The translations under genes were made by a program, and so were the position numbers. From an uncultured Pirellulales bacterium (GTDB lineage: Bacteria; Planctomycetota; Planctomycetia; Pirellulales; Thermoguttaceae), in contig CALLPE010000049.1 in assembly GCA_938015445.1 (NCBI GenBank), forward strand, positions 1 to 34,957: DNA of 34,957 bases, read 5' to 3'. This document shows positions 1 to 7,321 of the stretch, in pieces (the first letter of the stretch is position 1; each line of letters begins with the position of its first letter). Under the pieces are notes generated by a model. It saw nothing but the letters and a program-made list of their open reading frames with translations. It was not told the origin of the DNA and ran no database searches.

Positions 1-90
1 GCGGTTACTGGGGGTCGGCTTGGCAGTCTTGCTCAACGGGTCCCACGTCCAGTCGCGATTAGCGGGGGTCGGCTTGGCAGTCTTGTTGAA
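1..90 (-). repeat. 54-bp in-frame direct repeat (two copies seen)
   Basis: Positions 1-36 and 55-90 are near-identical (few mismatches), with a period of 54 bp, i.e. 18 codons. Both encode KTAKPTPxNR. The repeat reaches the window edge, so more copies may follow. Confidence 0.75.
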
Positions 91-231
91 GGAACTCAAA
101 GTCCCATTGCGGCTGTCGATTGTGGGCTTACCCGTCTGGCCGTTACAAGCATCTTGGCTAGGCGCCACCAACAGTCCAACCACGGCCAGCAAACAACAAA
201 CGGCAATTGCGCGGAAAGTGCAGCGGATCAT
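1..231 (-). CDS. Secreted repeat-containing protein, N-terminal part (3' end outside window)
   Basis: An open frame of 77 codons starts with ATG at 231 on the minus strand and runs off the window edge. A GGAG ribosome-binding site lies 8 nt before the start. Residues 1-24 form a classic signal peptide: Arg/Lys-poor but basic N-region (MIRCTFR), a hydrophobic core rich in Leu/Val/Ala, then a possible cleavage site near APSQDA. There is no clear lipobox. The mature part contains two copies of the motif KTAKPTPxNR at an 18-residue period, mirrored in the DNA as a 54-bp repeat (1-36 and 55-90). Pro/Thr/Lys-rich repeats of this kind often form extended linkers in exported proteins, but I do not recognise the family. 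It lies downstream of rsmH on the same strand, about 290 bp away, and is probably a separate transcription unit. That it is a real exported protein is fairly secure; its function is unknown. Confidence 0.65.
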   Translation of the reverse strand, partial: MIRCTFRAIAVCCLLAVVGLLVAPSQDACNGQTGKPTIDSRNGTLSSFNKTAKPTPANRDWTWDPLSKTAKPTPSNR

Positions 232-524
232 ATTAAAGGCTCCGCACTAAAAAAGACCATTCGCACCCCGACATGCAAGGACCTTACCAGCAAGGTACCA
301 CCGCGGCTATCGCGGCGTCAATCCCCCTATATGTGTAGCCGAAAAACCGCCGGCATTATGTGCGGGGTGCAGCGAGCGGTCTGCCAAGAACCTAAAACAG
401 TAATTGCGCGGGGCAAATCTTGCCCGAATGCGGCCCAGAGCATTGATACATCCGAAACGCTCGACTGTTTTGGGCAACTCGTTGCCCCAGGACAGCCTGA
501 TGCACCTTTGCCGGGCGGCGGTTG
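232..524. other. Intergenic region between rsmH and the secreted protein gene
   Basis: No supported gene. It holds two perfect dyads with the same arms, GGGCAA-N3-TTGCCC (411-425) and GGGCAA-N4-TTGCCC (472-487), two small hairpins at 281-315, and a candidate minus-strand promoter. The dyads could fold as RNA hairpins after rsmH or act as DNA operator sites. Neither is followed by a clean T-run on the minus strand. Confidence 0.5.
292..321 (-). promoter_or_regulatory. Candidate promoter for the secreted protein gene
   Basis: On the minus strand a TTGACG -35 box (316-321) is followed after 18 bp by TACCTT (292-297). The -35 is good and the -10 weak. It lies about 60 bp upstream of the ATG at 231. 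Two small hairpins (281-296 and 301-315) overlap it. Confidence 0.3.
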
Positions 525-1409
525 CTACGCGCGCGCAGCCGCACGGAGTTTGGCGCTGCGGGCGCGGGGATTAAGCTCGATTTCTTCCGGGCTGGGTGTG
601 ATCGGCCGCGGCGTGAGCAGCTTCAGCCTGTGGTCGGTGCGGAACGCTTGTTTGACCTCCCGGTCCTCAAGGGAATGAAAGCTGATGATTACCAGCCGGG
701 CCTGACTGCGCATACACTCGGGGATGCGCTTCAAGGCGATTTGCAGCGATTTTAGCTCGTCGTTCACGGCGATGCGTAGCGCCTGAAACGTCTTGGTGGC
801 CGGGTCGATCCGCTGCCGCCCACGCACCGACGGCACAGCGCTGCGCACCACCTCGGCAAGCTCCAAAGCGGTTTCGATGGGTTTTCGGCGGCGCTGCTGG
901 GCTATCGCGCGGGCGATCTGCCGACTGTAGCGTTCCTGGCCGTAACGGTAGATCAGGTCGGCCAGGCGCTCGGGGCTAAGTTTGTTGACTAACCTGCGGG
1001 CAGGTTCACCGCAAAGCGGGTCGAAGCGCATGTCCAGCGGGCCGTCGCAGGCGAAGCTGAAGCCGCGGTGGGGATCGGCCAACTGATCGCTAGAGACACC
1101 CAAGTCGAGCAGCACCCCGTCGACCGCGGCAATTTGCAGTTGGGCAAGAATTTCCGGCAAGTCGCAGAAGTTGCCATGAATGGGCAGGATGGGCAAGCCG
1201 GAGAAGCGTTGCTGTGCCGCCTGGATGGCGTGCGGGTCCCGATCGATACCGATCACCAGTCCGCGCGGCCCGACCTGCTCGGCCAGAGCCCGGGCGTGTC
1301 CACCCCCGCCCAAAGTTCCGTCGACCAATACTGACCCCGGACTCGGCGCAAGCCATTGGAGGACTTCCCGGAGCATGACGGGCTTGTGTGCGCTGGGCGG
1401 AAGTGTCAT
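525..1409 (-). CDS. rsmH: 16S rRNA (cytosine(1402)-N(4))-methyltransferase RsmH
   Basis: RsmH (MraW) methylates N4 of C1402 in the ribosomal P site of 16S rRNA using S-adenosylmethionine. The 294-aa product has the class I methyltransferase motif DGTLGGGGHA near residue 30, VIGIDRDP after it, LDLGVSSDQL, and the family signatures FHSLEDREVKQAF and NPRARSAKLRAAAR at the C-terminus. Length fits the family (about 300 aa). The open frame extends upstream to 1487, but that would begin inside the terminator hairpin at 1461-1497, so I prefer the ATG at 1409, which gives the usual short lead into HKPVMLREV. ATG at 1439 is the alternative. No Shine-Dalgarno sequence is seen. A TATACT box at 1420-1425 just upstream could drive an almost leaderless transcript. 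mraZ lies 341 bp upstream on the same strand. The genes that normally follow in dcw clusters (ftsL, ftsI, mur) are absent. Confidence 0.95.
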   Translation of the reverse strand: MTLPPSAHKPVMLREVLQWLAPSPGSVLVDGTLGGGGHARALAEQVGPRGLVIGIDRDPHAIQAAQQRFSGLPILPIHGNFCDLPEILAQLQIAAVDGVLLDLGVSSDQLADPHRGFSFACDGPLDMRFDPLCGEPARRLVNKLSPERLADLIYRYGQERYSRQIARAIAQQRRRKPIETALELAEVVRSAVPSVRGRQRIDPATKTFQALRIAVNDELKSLQIALKRIPECMRSQARLVIISFHSLEDREVKQAFRTDHRLKLLTPRPITPSPEEIELNPRARSAKLRAAARA

Positions 1410-1452
1410 ACAGTCGGGGAGTATAATTGGAGAGCCCATTGCCCAACGCCAG

Positions 1453-1497
1453 AAAAACGCGTCACCTCTGGGGCATCCGTGCCCCATAAGAGGTGAC
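1453..1497 (-). terminator. Intrinsic terminator or attenuator between mraZ and rsmH
   Basis: On the minus strand the transcript would form a 9-bp outer stem (GTCACCTCT with AGAGGTGAC, 1461-1469 and 1489-1497), a 3-nt bulge, a 6-bp inner stem (GGGGCA with TGCCCC) and a 4-nt loop. Five T residues follow after 3 nt (1453-1457). No T-run follows on the plus strand, so it is oriented for minus-strand transcripts. It lies 44 bp before the rsmH start and 253 bp after the mraZ stop. It should terminate or attenuate mraZ transcripts before rsmH. Confidence 0.8.
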
Positions 1498-1670
1498 GTG
1501 TTCGCGGCAACTTGCCCTTGGCATCCGCAGGTGCTGCCGCGAAAGCGGCGGAGTATCCTCCCTCCGTATCCGCGAAAGGGGGCTGATTACATCGCTGCGT
1601 TTAACCCTGTGGCTGATAAGCCGAACATCCTGGAACGCCTGGCACACGGCAATTTTCACACTGGCTGGCT

Positions 1671-1695
1671 GGCGCCGCCGGCGCCGCCGGCGCCG
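1671..1695. repeat. 9-bp tandem repeat (GGCGCCGCC, about 2.8 copies)
   Basis: The unit GGCGCCGCC occurs twice in full and once in part with no mismatch. It lies in the mraZ-rsmH intergenic region and each unit contains the palindrome GGCGCC. Confidence 0.8.
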
Positions 1696-1750
1696 AGCAC
1701 TGGTTCGCTCATCAGTTTTGCTCGCCCTGTTGTTGTTACGATCGATCCGT

Positions 1751-2212
1751 TTACAGGCCTTCCGAGTTCGTGTCGAAGGCCGTTTCTGCCACCCGGTCGT
1801 ATTGGGCCTGTTGGGCTGCCAGATACTGTCGCCAGTTTTCGGCCGCCCACAATTCCATATGGTCGTCCACGCCGATCAGCACTGCTTCTTTTTGCGCATC
1901 CAGACCGCACAGCGTGGCCAGTTCCGCCGGCACGCGGACGCGCCCTTGCCGGTCTATCTCCGTCCGCTGCGCCTGAGCGTAGAACAACCGGCGGAAGGCG
2001 CGAACGTCGCGACGATTGGGCGAAGCGGCCGCGAGGCGTTGGCCCAACTGCACAAATGCTTGCTGGCTGTAAATGGCCAGACACCCGTCCGTCCCCGGCG
2101 CGATGTACAGCACTTCTCCTGGCCCGCAGCTTAGCGCGTCGCGCAACCGTTTGGGAATAGCCACGCGGAGCTTTTCGTCGATGGCGCGAATGTACGTGCC
2201 GGTTAGTGTCAT
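1751..2212 (-). CDS. mraZ: Transcriptional regulator MraZ
   Basis: MraZ is a nucleoid-associated DNA-binding protein of the SpoVT/AbrB fold that usually represses its own dcw operon. The 153-aa product has two tandem MraZ domains, each with the DxxxR DNA-contact signature: DEKLRVAIPKRLRD near residue 12 and DRQGRVRVPAEL near residue 88. Length matches the family (about 145-155 aa). The ATG at 2212 gives the typical start and is preceded by a GGGGTGG stretch. Upstream, a TTGACG/TATCTT promoter and four 10-bp spaced TGGKR repeats give a textbook autoregulatory region. Downstream a terminator separates it from rsmH, so the two genes may be only partly co-transcribed. In E. coli MraZ counteracts RsmH and controls division genes. 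Here no division genes follow, so its targets may be only itself and rsmH. Confidence 0.96.
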   Translation of the reverse strand: MTLTGTYIRAIDEKLRVAIPKRLRDALSCGPGEVLYIAPGTDGCLAIYSQQAFVQLGQRLAAASPNRRDVRAFRRLFYAQAQRTEIDRQGRVRVPAELATLCGLDAQKEAVLIGVDDHMELWAAENWRQYLAAQQAQYDRVAETAFDTNSEGL

Positions 2213-2243
2213 CTGGCGCCACCCCGAAAGCCCGCTTGGTTTT

Positions 2244-2278
2244 TACCACTTCTCCCCACTTCGCACCAGATAGCCCCA
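2244..2278 (-). promoter_or_regulatory. MraZ operator: four 10-bp direct repeats
   Basis: On the minus strand TGGGG, TGGTG, TGGGG and TGGTA begin exactly every 10 bp (first bases at 2278, 2268, 2258, 2248). This is the known MraZ box architecture of TGGG-like repeats at 10-bp spacing. It sits directly downstream of the mraZ -10 box, covering the transcription start, consistent with autorepression. Confidence 0.88.
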
Positions 2279-2306
2279 AAGATACGCAAAGCGGAAAACT
2301 CGTCAA
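2279..2306 (-). promoter_or_regulatory. mraZ promoter
   Basis: A TTGACG -35 box (2301-2306) and a TATCTT -10 box (2279-2284) are separated by 16 bp on the minus strand. Transcription would start within the MraZ repeats, about 60 bp before the mraZ ATG. Confidence 0.75.
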
Positions 2307-2413
2307 GACAGAATTATGGGTGTTATCTATTCTTCGATAGCGGTATGCGCACACGTACACTATCATCGCAGGGCTGGCACCGGCAACACGTCGAGTCTGT
2401 TCCCCAAGGGGCG

Positions 2414-3541
2414 TTATTCACCGCGGAGCAAACTTTCCCATAGCTGTTGGTAGCGCTGCACCATTTTCTCGATGTTGAACTCGGCTTGTGCCCGACGCCG
2501 GTTGGCCGCGGCTAACCGCTCGGCCAGGTCCGGTTGTGCCAGGATGGCCATAATTTTCTGGGCGAATTGCTCGGGGTCGTCTGGTGGGGCGGTTTGCCAG
2601 TCGGCGGTCGGGCCGAGTAACTCTCGAACCCCTTCCACGTCGGTGGCCACTACCGGCACCCCGGCGGCCATGGCTTCCAACACCACGTTGGGCATTCCCT
2701 CCCAGCGCGAGCTAAGCACCAAAAGCGAAGAGGCGGCCAGTATTTCGGGCACGTCCGCGCGCCAACCGGCCAGGTGGACTCGTCGGCCAAGATCGCCCAG
2801 TCCGCAAATCACTCGTTGTAGCGCAGGCCGCAAAGGCCCCTCGCCGACGATCAGCAAATGGCAATCATCCACCGCAGCCAGCCATCGCCGGGCGTGCGTC
2901 AAGAGCCATGGGAAGCCCTTTTGCGGCTCCAGCCGGCCGATTGCCACCACCGCGCGGCAGGCCGGCGGAATGCCAAAGGCCGTCAGATCGGCCGGTCGGG
3001 CAGCGGCAAGCCGGGCGCAGTCCACTCCGTTGGGAATCACAACCAGCTTATGCTGCGGCAGACGCGCCGTGTGGGCCGAGAACTGTGCCACTGCCTGGCT
3101 GACGCACACGTGCCGGTCGACCAATCGATCGGTCAGCCGGTCCAGCCATAAGTGCCACCGATGCTCGCGCTCGGCCACGCGGATCGAGCAGACCACGTGC
3201 GGCACACCGGCCAGTCGGGCGGCGATGCGTCCCAAAAAATTGGCGTGGAACAGAAAACATTGGAGTAACTGCGGCATCTGTTGCTTCAGCCAGCCGGTCA
3301 GTCGCCATAGTGCGGCCGGAAATTGCCAGTTGCTCCGTCCGCCCAAAAAATAGGTCGTCACGCCGGCGCTTTGCAATCGCGGCACCAGCGAGCGTGCCGA
3401 GTCCTGCGGCCAGCCAGCCAGACAATACACCATCGGAGCAAAACGCTGCCGGTCCACTCGGATGGCCAGTTCCATCAATGCCCGTTCTGCGCCGCCGCAG
3501 TCCAAGTCGGTGATACACAAGGCGATCTGCCGTGGTTTCAT
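2414..3541 (-). CDS. Glycosyltransferase family 4 (GT-B fold)
   Basis: A retaining GT-B glycosyltransferase that would transfer a nucleotide-activated sugar onto a lipid, polysaccharide or protein acceptor on the cytoplasmic face. The 375-aa product has an N-terminal acceptor half with the GGAERAL motif at about residues 16-22, then a C-terminal donor half with IGRLEPQKGF, the VGEGPLR loop and the E(x7)E-type signature in SSRWEGMPNVVLEAMAAGVPVVATDVEG. The open frame extends to 3565, but ATG at 3541 gives the usual MKPRQIALCITDL start. Sugar donor and acceptor cannot be read from sequence. It is upstream of mraZ on the same strand with a 200-bp gap that contains the mraZ promoter, so it is probably its own unit. 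Confidence 0.88.
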   Translation of the reverse strand: MKPRQIALCITDLDCGGAERALMELAIRVDRQRFAPMVYCLAGWPQDSARSLVPRLQSAGVTTYFLGGRSNWQFPAALWRLTGWLKQQMPQLLQCFLFHANFLGRIAARLAGVPHVVCSIRVAEREHRWHLWLDRLTDRLVDRHVCVSQAVAQFSAHTARLPQHKLVVIPNGVDCARLAAARPADLTAFGIPPACRAVVAIGRLEPQKGFPWLLTHARRWLAAVDDCHLLIVGEGPLRPALQRVICGLGDLGRRVHLAGWRADVPEILAASSLLVLSSRWEGMPNVVLEAMAAGVPVVATDVEGVRELLGPTADWQTAPPDDPEQFAQKIMAILAQPDLAERLAAANRRRAQAEFNIEKMVQRYQQLWESLLRGE

Positions 3542-3586
3542 GTTCGGCGCACCCCTGCCGGGCAATTCCGGCAGCGTTTATACTCG

Positions 3587-3614
3587 GTTATATGAACGGC
3601 CGATGTTTTGGCAA
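3587..3614 (-). promoter_or_regulatory. Candidate promoter for the glycosyltransferase gene
   Basis: On the minus strand TTGCCA (3609-3614) and TATAAC (3587-3592) are separated by 16 bp. The predicted transcription start is about 40 bp before the ATG at 3541. Confidence 0.55.
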
Positions 3615-3793
3615 CTTATACAGACGCTCGATGTTTTCACAAGACCATGGCGGCTTAAAGCTCGAGATGGCACGAACCGTGAAAAGTCTTGCGCCGGTGC
3701 GGCCGAGGATGCCACACGACCGAAAGATTGGTTTGTAGAACTGGCCTTGTGGGTGAGCAGCGCACCACGGCCCACAGCGGCACACATGCTGCC

Positions 3794-4840
3794 ATGACAG
3801 ACCTTCAGCAATACGATTACCATCTTCCGCCCGAGCTGATCGCCCAACACCCGCTGGCCAACCGGGAAGATGCGCGCCTGATGGTAATCCGCCGGGAGAG
3901 CCAGTCGATAGAGCACATGCATGTGCGCGACTTGCCGGAGATACTCCGCGAAGGCGATTGTTTGGTGATCAACGACTCGCGGGTGATTCCGGCGCGGCTA
4001 GTAGGCTATCGGCAAAGCACGGGCGGGCGGTGGAAAGGCCTGTTCCTTCAGGCCGACGAGCACGGTCTGTGGCGCTTGTTAGGAAAAGCCCGCACCAAAG
4101 TTTATCCCGGCGAAAAGGTAACGCTTATCAACCGTTTCGGACGTGATGACATCACGCTGGAACTGGCTGCCCGGCAAAGCGATGGAACTTGGGTAGGCCG
4201 CCCGTTATCGAACGAAGACGCTTTGAGTTTGCTGGAGCGGGTCGGTCGGGTGCCGTTGCCGCCGTACATCCGCAAAGGCGAGATGCTGGAGTCGGACCGC
4301 GAGTATTATCAGACCGTTTACGCCCGGCACCCAGGTTCGGTCGCCGCCCCGACTGCCGGCCTGCACTTCACCGAACGGCTGCTGGAGCGTCTGATCGATG
4401 CCGGAATCACCATCACCCGGCTGACGCTTCACATCGGCCCGGGAACCTTCCGCCCCATCAAAACGCCCACCGTCGAAGACCACCGCATGGAGCCAGAATG
4501 GGGCAGCCTGGAGCAGACCGCCGTGGACACGATTGCTGCCTGCCGTGCCCGGGGCGGCCGCGTAGTGGCTGTGGGCACCACCTGTACGCGGCTGCTGGAG
4601 ACGGCCTCGGCCAATGGGGTGTTGCGGCCATATCGGGGAATGACCGACTTGTTCATCCGACCGCCCTATCGCTTCCGCACCGTCGATGGGCTGATGACCA
4701 ATTTCCACCTGCCGCGCACCACCCTGCTGGTGTTGGTACGGACCTTCGGCGGTGACGAGTTGATCCGCCGCGCCTACCAGCAGGCGATCGAACTGCGCTA
4801 CCGCTTCTACAGCTATGGAGATGCAATGCTGATCCTGTAG
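3794..4840 (+). CDS. queA: S-adenosylmethionine:tRNA ribosyltransferase-isomerase QueA
   Basis: QueA transfers and isomerises the ribose of S-adenosylmethionine onto preQ1 at tRNA position 34, giving epoxyqueuosine. The 348-aa product matches the family length. It has the N-terminal DYHLPPELIAQHP, the core GKARTKVYPGEKV, PLPPYIRKGE, the conserved YARHPGSVAAPTAGLHFT, VGTTCTRLLE, and the C-terminal block from TDLFIRPPYRF to NFHLPRTTLLVLV. The frame is open from 3689, but the ATG at 3794 gives the canonical MTDLQQYDYHL start. It is divergent from the glycosyltransferase gene and heads a plus-strand run with the SAM hydrolase gene and bioA. Other queuosine genes (tgt, queG/queH) are not in the window, so this is an isolated pathway step here. 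Confidence 0.97.
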   Translation: MTDLQQYDYHLPPELIAQHPLANREDARLMVIRRESQSIEHMHVRDLPEILREGDCLVINDSRVIPARLVGYRQSTGGRWKGLFLQADEHGLWRLLGKARTKVYPGEKVTLINRFGRDDITLELAARQSDGTWVGRPLSNEDALSLLERVGRVPLPPYIRKGEMLESDREYYQTVYARHPGSVAAPTAGLHFTERLLERLIDAGITITRLTLHIGPGTFRPIKTPTVEDHRMEPEWGSLEQTAVDTIAACRARGGRVVAVGTTCTRLLETASANGVLRPYRGMTDLFIRPPYRFRTVDGLMTNFHLPRTTLLVLVRTFGGDELIRRAYQQAIELRYRFYSYGDAMLIL

Positions 4841-5007
4841 CGCCGGCGGTATGGGGACGCCTGAGATTTGATGGCGGGCGAAATTGGGGCTTTTCAGTAA
4901 GCTTCGCTGCGGTTGGGTAGGCTGTTGTGCGTGGGGAATGCAGGTATGATAACGGCGCACTTGTGAGTGCGGGCCGTAGTCTCCAATAACCGCGGCACGT
5001 GCCGACA

Positions 5008-5796
5008 ATGCCAGCGATCATCACACTGACGACCGATTTCGGCGTAGGTAGCCATTACGTGGCCGCCATCAAAGGGGTGATCCTGTCGATCAATCCCGCC
5101 GCGGTCATTGTAGACATCACCCACAGCATACCACCCCAGGACATCCGTCAAGCCGCACTGGTGCTCGACGACGTATGCGAGCGCTTCCCCATCGGGACCA
5201 TTCATGTGGCGGTGGTCGATCCCGGCGTGGGCACATCTCGGGCGATAGTGTACGCCCAGATAAACCAGCGGCACTACATCGCTCCGGACAACGGGCTGCT
5301 GAGTCGCCTGGCGGCACGCAGCCGGCCAAGCCGACTGATCAAATTGGAAAACCAAGAGTACTGGCTGCGGCCGGTGTCGACGACTTTTCACGGACGGGAC
5401 ATCATCGCCCCGGTGGCGGCGCACTTGAGTTTAGGGCTTGACCCGGCCCAGCTCGGACCGTCGGTCGAGCACTTGGCCACGCTTCAGTGGCCCCAGCCGC
5501 GCCTGGGCGAAAACCGCCTCGAAGGAACTGTCGTGGCCGTCGACAGCTTCGGCAACTTGGAAACGAATATCACTGCCGAGATGCTTGCCGGTCGGCCCAC
5601 CGACGAGCGGGTATGCATCGTGTGCGGCATCTACGAGACTTTCGGCATATACCGCACTTATGCCGAACAGCCCAACGGGATGCTGGTGGCTTTGATCAAC
5701 TCCGTCGGCCGGCTGGAGTTGGCTTTGGTGGGCGACAACGCCGCCCGGCGACTGGGCGTCGGCCCAGGCACGCCCGTGGTGGTAGCGTGGGAGTGA
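5008..5796 (+). CDS. SAM hydrolase / SAM hydroxide adenosyltransferase (DUF62 family)
   Basis: This family uses water (hydroxide) to split S-adenosylmethionine into adenosine and methionine; relatives in actinomycetes are fluorinases and chlorinases. The 262-aa product has the hallmarks of the hydrolase branch: LTTDFGxxSHYVAAIKG at the N-terminus, VDITHSIPPQDI, VAVVDPGVGT, APDNGLL and the FHGRDIIAPVAAHL block carrying the Arg and His used to activate water. The C-terminal domain has VDSFGNLETNI. No halogenase-like insertion is evident, so hydrolysis is the best guess. ATG at 5008 is preferred; a GTG three codons earlier (4999) is in frame. No Shine-Dalgarno sequence is obvious. A TATGAT box (4945-4950) could serve as a -10. 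The gene lies 167 bp after queA, another SAM-using enzyme. Confidence 0.9.
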   Translation: MPAIITLTTDFGVGSHYVAAIKGVILSINPAAVIVDITHSIPPQDIRQAALVLDDVCERFPIGTIHVAVVDPGVGTSRAIVYAQINQRHYIAPDNGLLSRLAARSRPSRLIKLENQEYWLRPVSTTFHGRDIIAPVAAHLSLGLDPAQLGPSVEHLATLQWPQPRLGENRLEGTVVAVDSFGNLETNITAEMLAGRPTDERVCIVCGIYETFGIYRTYAEQPNGMLVALINSVGRLELALVGDNAARRLGVGPGTPVVVAWE

Positions 5797-5879
5797 ATCA
5801 CCCCGCCGCAATTTCGCAGTAAGCACGATTCGACTGTGAAGGAATCGTGGGCTGCCTGACAGCTCGCGTTTGTGCACTG

Positions 5880-7244
5880 ATGAACCCGAACCGTCAACCA
5901 ACAGCCGAACAACTCTGCCAGTGGGACCGCCGCTACTACTGGCACGCCTTCACGCAGATGGCCGAGTACGAGCCGCTAGTGTTCGACCGCGCCGAAGGCT
6001 GCGTGCTGGTGGACATCCACGGTCGGCGGTTTATCGATGGCGTCAGCAGCCTGTGGTGCAACCTCCACGGACATCGCCATCCGGCCATCGACGCCGCGGT
6101 GCGCGGGCAACTACAGCGCGTCGCCCATGTCACCTCGCTGGGAGCTTCCAATCCCACGACCATCATGCTGGCCAAGCGGCTGGTGGAGATCACGCCACCG
6201 GGGCTGGAGCACGTGTTCTTCTCCGACGACGGCGCAACTGCCGTGGAAGTGGCCTTGAAAATGGCCTTTCAGTACTGGCGGCAACGGCCCGAACCTCGCC
6301 CGGAAAAATCGCTCTTCGTCGCCCTGGAGCAAGCATATCACGGCGATACGCTGGGAGCGGTGAGCGTCGGCGGGGTGGAACGGTTCCACGCCATGTTCGG
6401 GCCGCTGCTGTTCCGCACGTTGCGCGTGCCCGCTCCAGACACATACCGCACCCCGCCAGGAGTTCCTTCAGAGAGGCTGCTAGAACATCACCTGCGCCAG
6501 ATGGAAACCGTGCTGGCCGAACATCATCAGCAGATCGCCGCGGTGATCCTCGAACCGCTGGTACAGGCCGCCGCCGGAATGATCATGCATCCGCCGGGCT
6601 ACCTGCGCGGAGTGCGCGAGCTTACGCGCCGCTACGACGTGCTGCTGATCGCCGACGAGGTGGCGGTGGGCTTCGGACGCACCGGAAAGATGTTCGCCTG
6701 CCAGCACGAGTCGGTCACGCCCGATCTGCTGTGCCTGGCCAAGGGCATCACCGGCGGGTATCTGCCGCTGGCGGCCACCTTGGCTACCGAGGAGATTTAC
6801 AACGCTTTTCTGGGGCACTACGCCGAGAGCAAGACGTTCTTCCACGGACACACTTACGGAGGCAATCCGTTGGCCGCGGCCGCTGCGCTGGCCTGCCTAG
6901 ACGTGTTTGAGCAGGAGAAGACCTTAGAACAGCTCCCAGCGAAGATCGCCCGGCTGCAAGAGCATCTGGAACGACTTTCCCGGCTGCCGCACGTGGGAGA
7001 TGCGCGACAATGCGGGCTGATAGGCGCAGTGGAACTGGTGCGCGACAAGCAGACCAAAGAGCCTTTTGCGTGGGAAGAAAAACGCGGCATTCGGGTATGC
7101 GCAGCGGCGATGTCGCGCGGCGTGTGGCTGCGGCCGCTGGGCAACGTGATCGTCATCATGCCCCCGCTGGCCATCAGCCTGGAACAGCTCGACCAGATAG
7201 CCGAAGCGGTGGAATACGGAATCAGTCAACAGTTTGGCAATTGA
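5880..7244 (+). CDS. bioA: Adenosylmethionine-8-amino-7-oxononanoate aminotransferase (biotin synthesis)
   Basis: BioA converts 7-keto-8-aminopelargonate to 7,8-diaminopelargonate using SAM as amino donor, with pyridoxal phosphate. The 454-aa class III aminotransferase has the BioA-type opening YYWHAFTQMAEYEP, GVSSLWCNLHGHRHP, SDDGATAVEVALKMA, EQAYHGDTLGA, the PLP-binding IADEVAVGFGRTGKMFA, the Schiff-base lysine in CLAKGITGGYLPLAAT, and FHGHTYGGNPLAAAAAL. The ATG at 5880 is chosen over an in-frame GTG at 5847. No other biotin genes are in the window. It ends a plus-strand run with queA and the SAM hydrolase gene. Other class III aminotransferases are possible but the WHxFTQM signature favours BioA. 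Confidence 0.92.
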   Translation: MNPNRQPTAEQLCQWDRRYYWHAFTQMAEYEPLVFDRAEGCVLVDIHGRRFIDGVSSLWCNLHGHRHPAIDAAVRGQLQRVAHVTSLGASNPTTIMLAKRLVEITPPGLEHVFFSDDGATAVEVALKMAFQYWRQRPEPRPEKSLFVALEQAYHGDTLGAVSVGGVERFHAMFGPLLFRTLRVPAPDTYRTPPGVPSERLLEHHLRQMETVLAEHHQQIAAVILEPLVQAAAGMIMHPPGYLRGVRELTRRYDVLLIADEVAVGFGRTGKMFACQHESVTPDLLCLAKGITGGYLPLAATLATEEIYNAFLGHYAESKTFFHGHTYGGNPLAAAAALACLDVFEQEKTLEQLPAKIARLQEHLERLSRLPHVGDARQCGLIGAVELVRDKQTKEPFAWEEKRGIRVCAAAMSRGVWLRPLGNVIVIMPPLAISLEQLDQIAEAVEYGISQQFGN

Positions 7245-7321
7245 TGGACGAAACAGCCGAATGAAGTATCGCCAGCCCTGCCCAGCCTGCCAAAGCGACA
7301 GCTCGCACGTATGGGCCAGGG

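Larger units (their letters stand above)
1410..1750 (-). other. mraZ-rsmH intergenic region with leader-like structure
   Basis: These 341 bp hold no convincing gene. A 65-codon minus-strand frame at 1462-1659 runs into the terminator and resembles nothing I know. Reading in the minus direction there is a 9-bp GC-rich tandem repeat (1671-1695), a region rich in short repeats and hairpins (for example GCCGC-GAAA-GCGGC, plus-strand sense, 1536-1549), then the strong terminator at 1453-1497 and a TATACT box before rsmH. The region could be a regulatory leader for rsmH. Confidence 0.5.

Noticed and set aside
1462..1659. 65-codon minus-strand frame between mraZ and rsmH
   Set aside because: It runs through the terminator hairpin, lacks a ribosome-binding site and resembles no family.
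3600..3793. preQ1 riboswitch before queA
   Set aside because: No preQ1-I or -II consensus elements were recognised in the leader.
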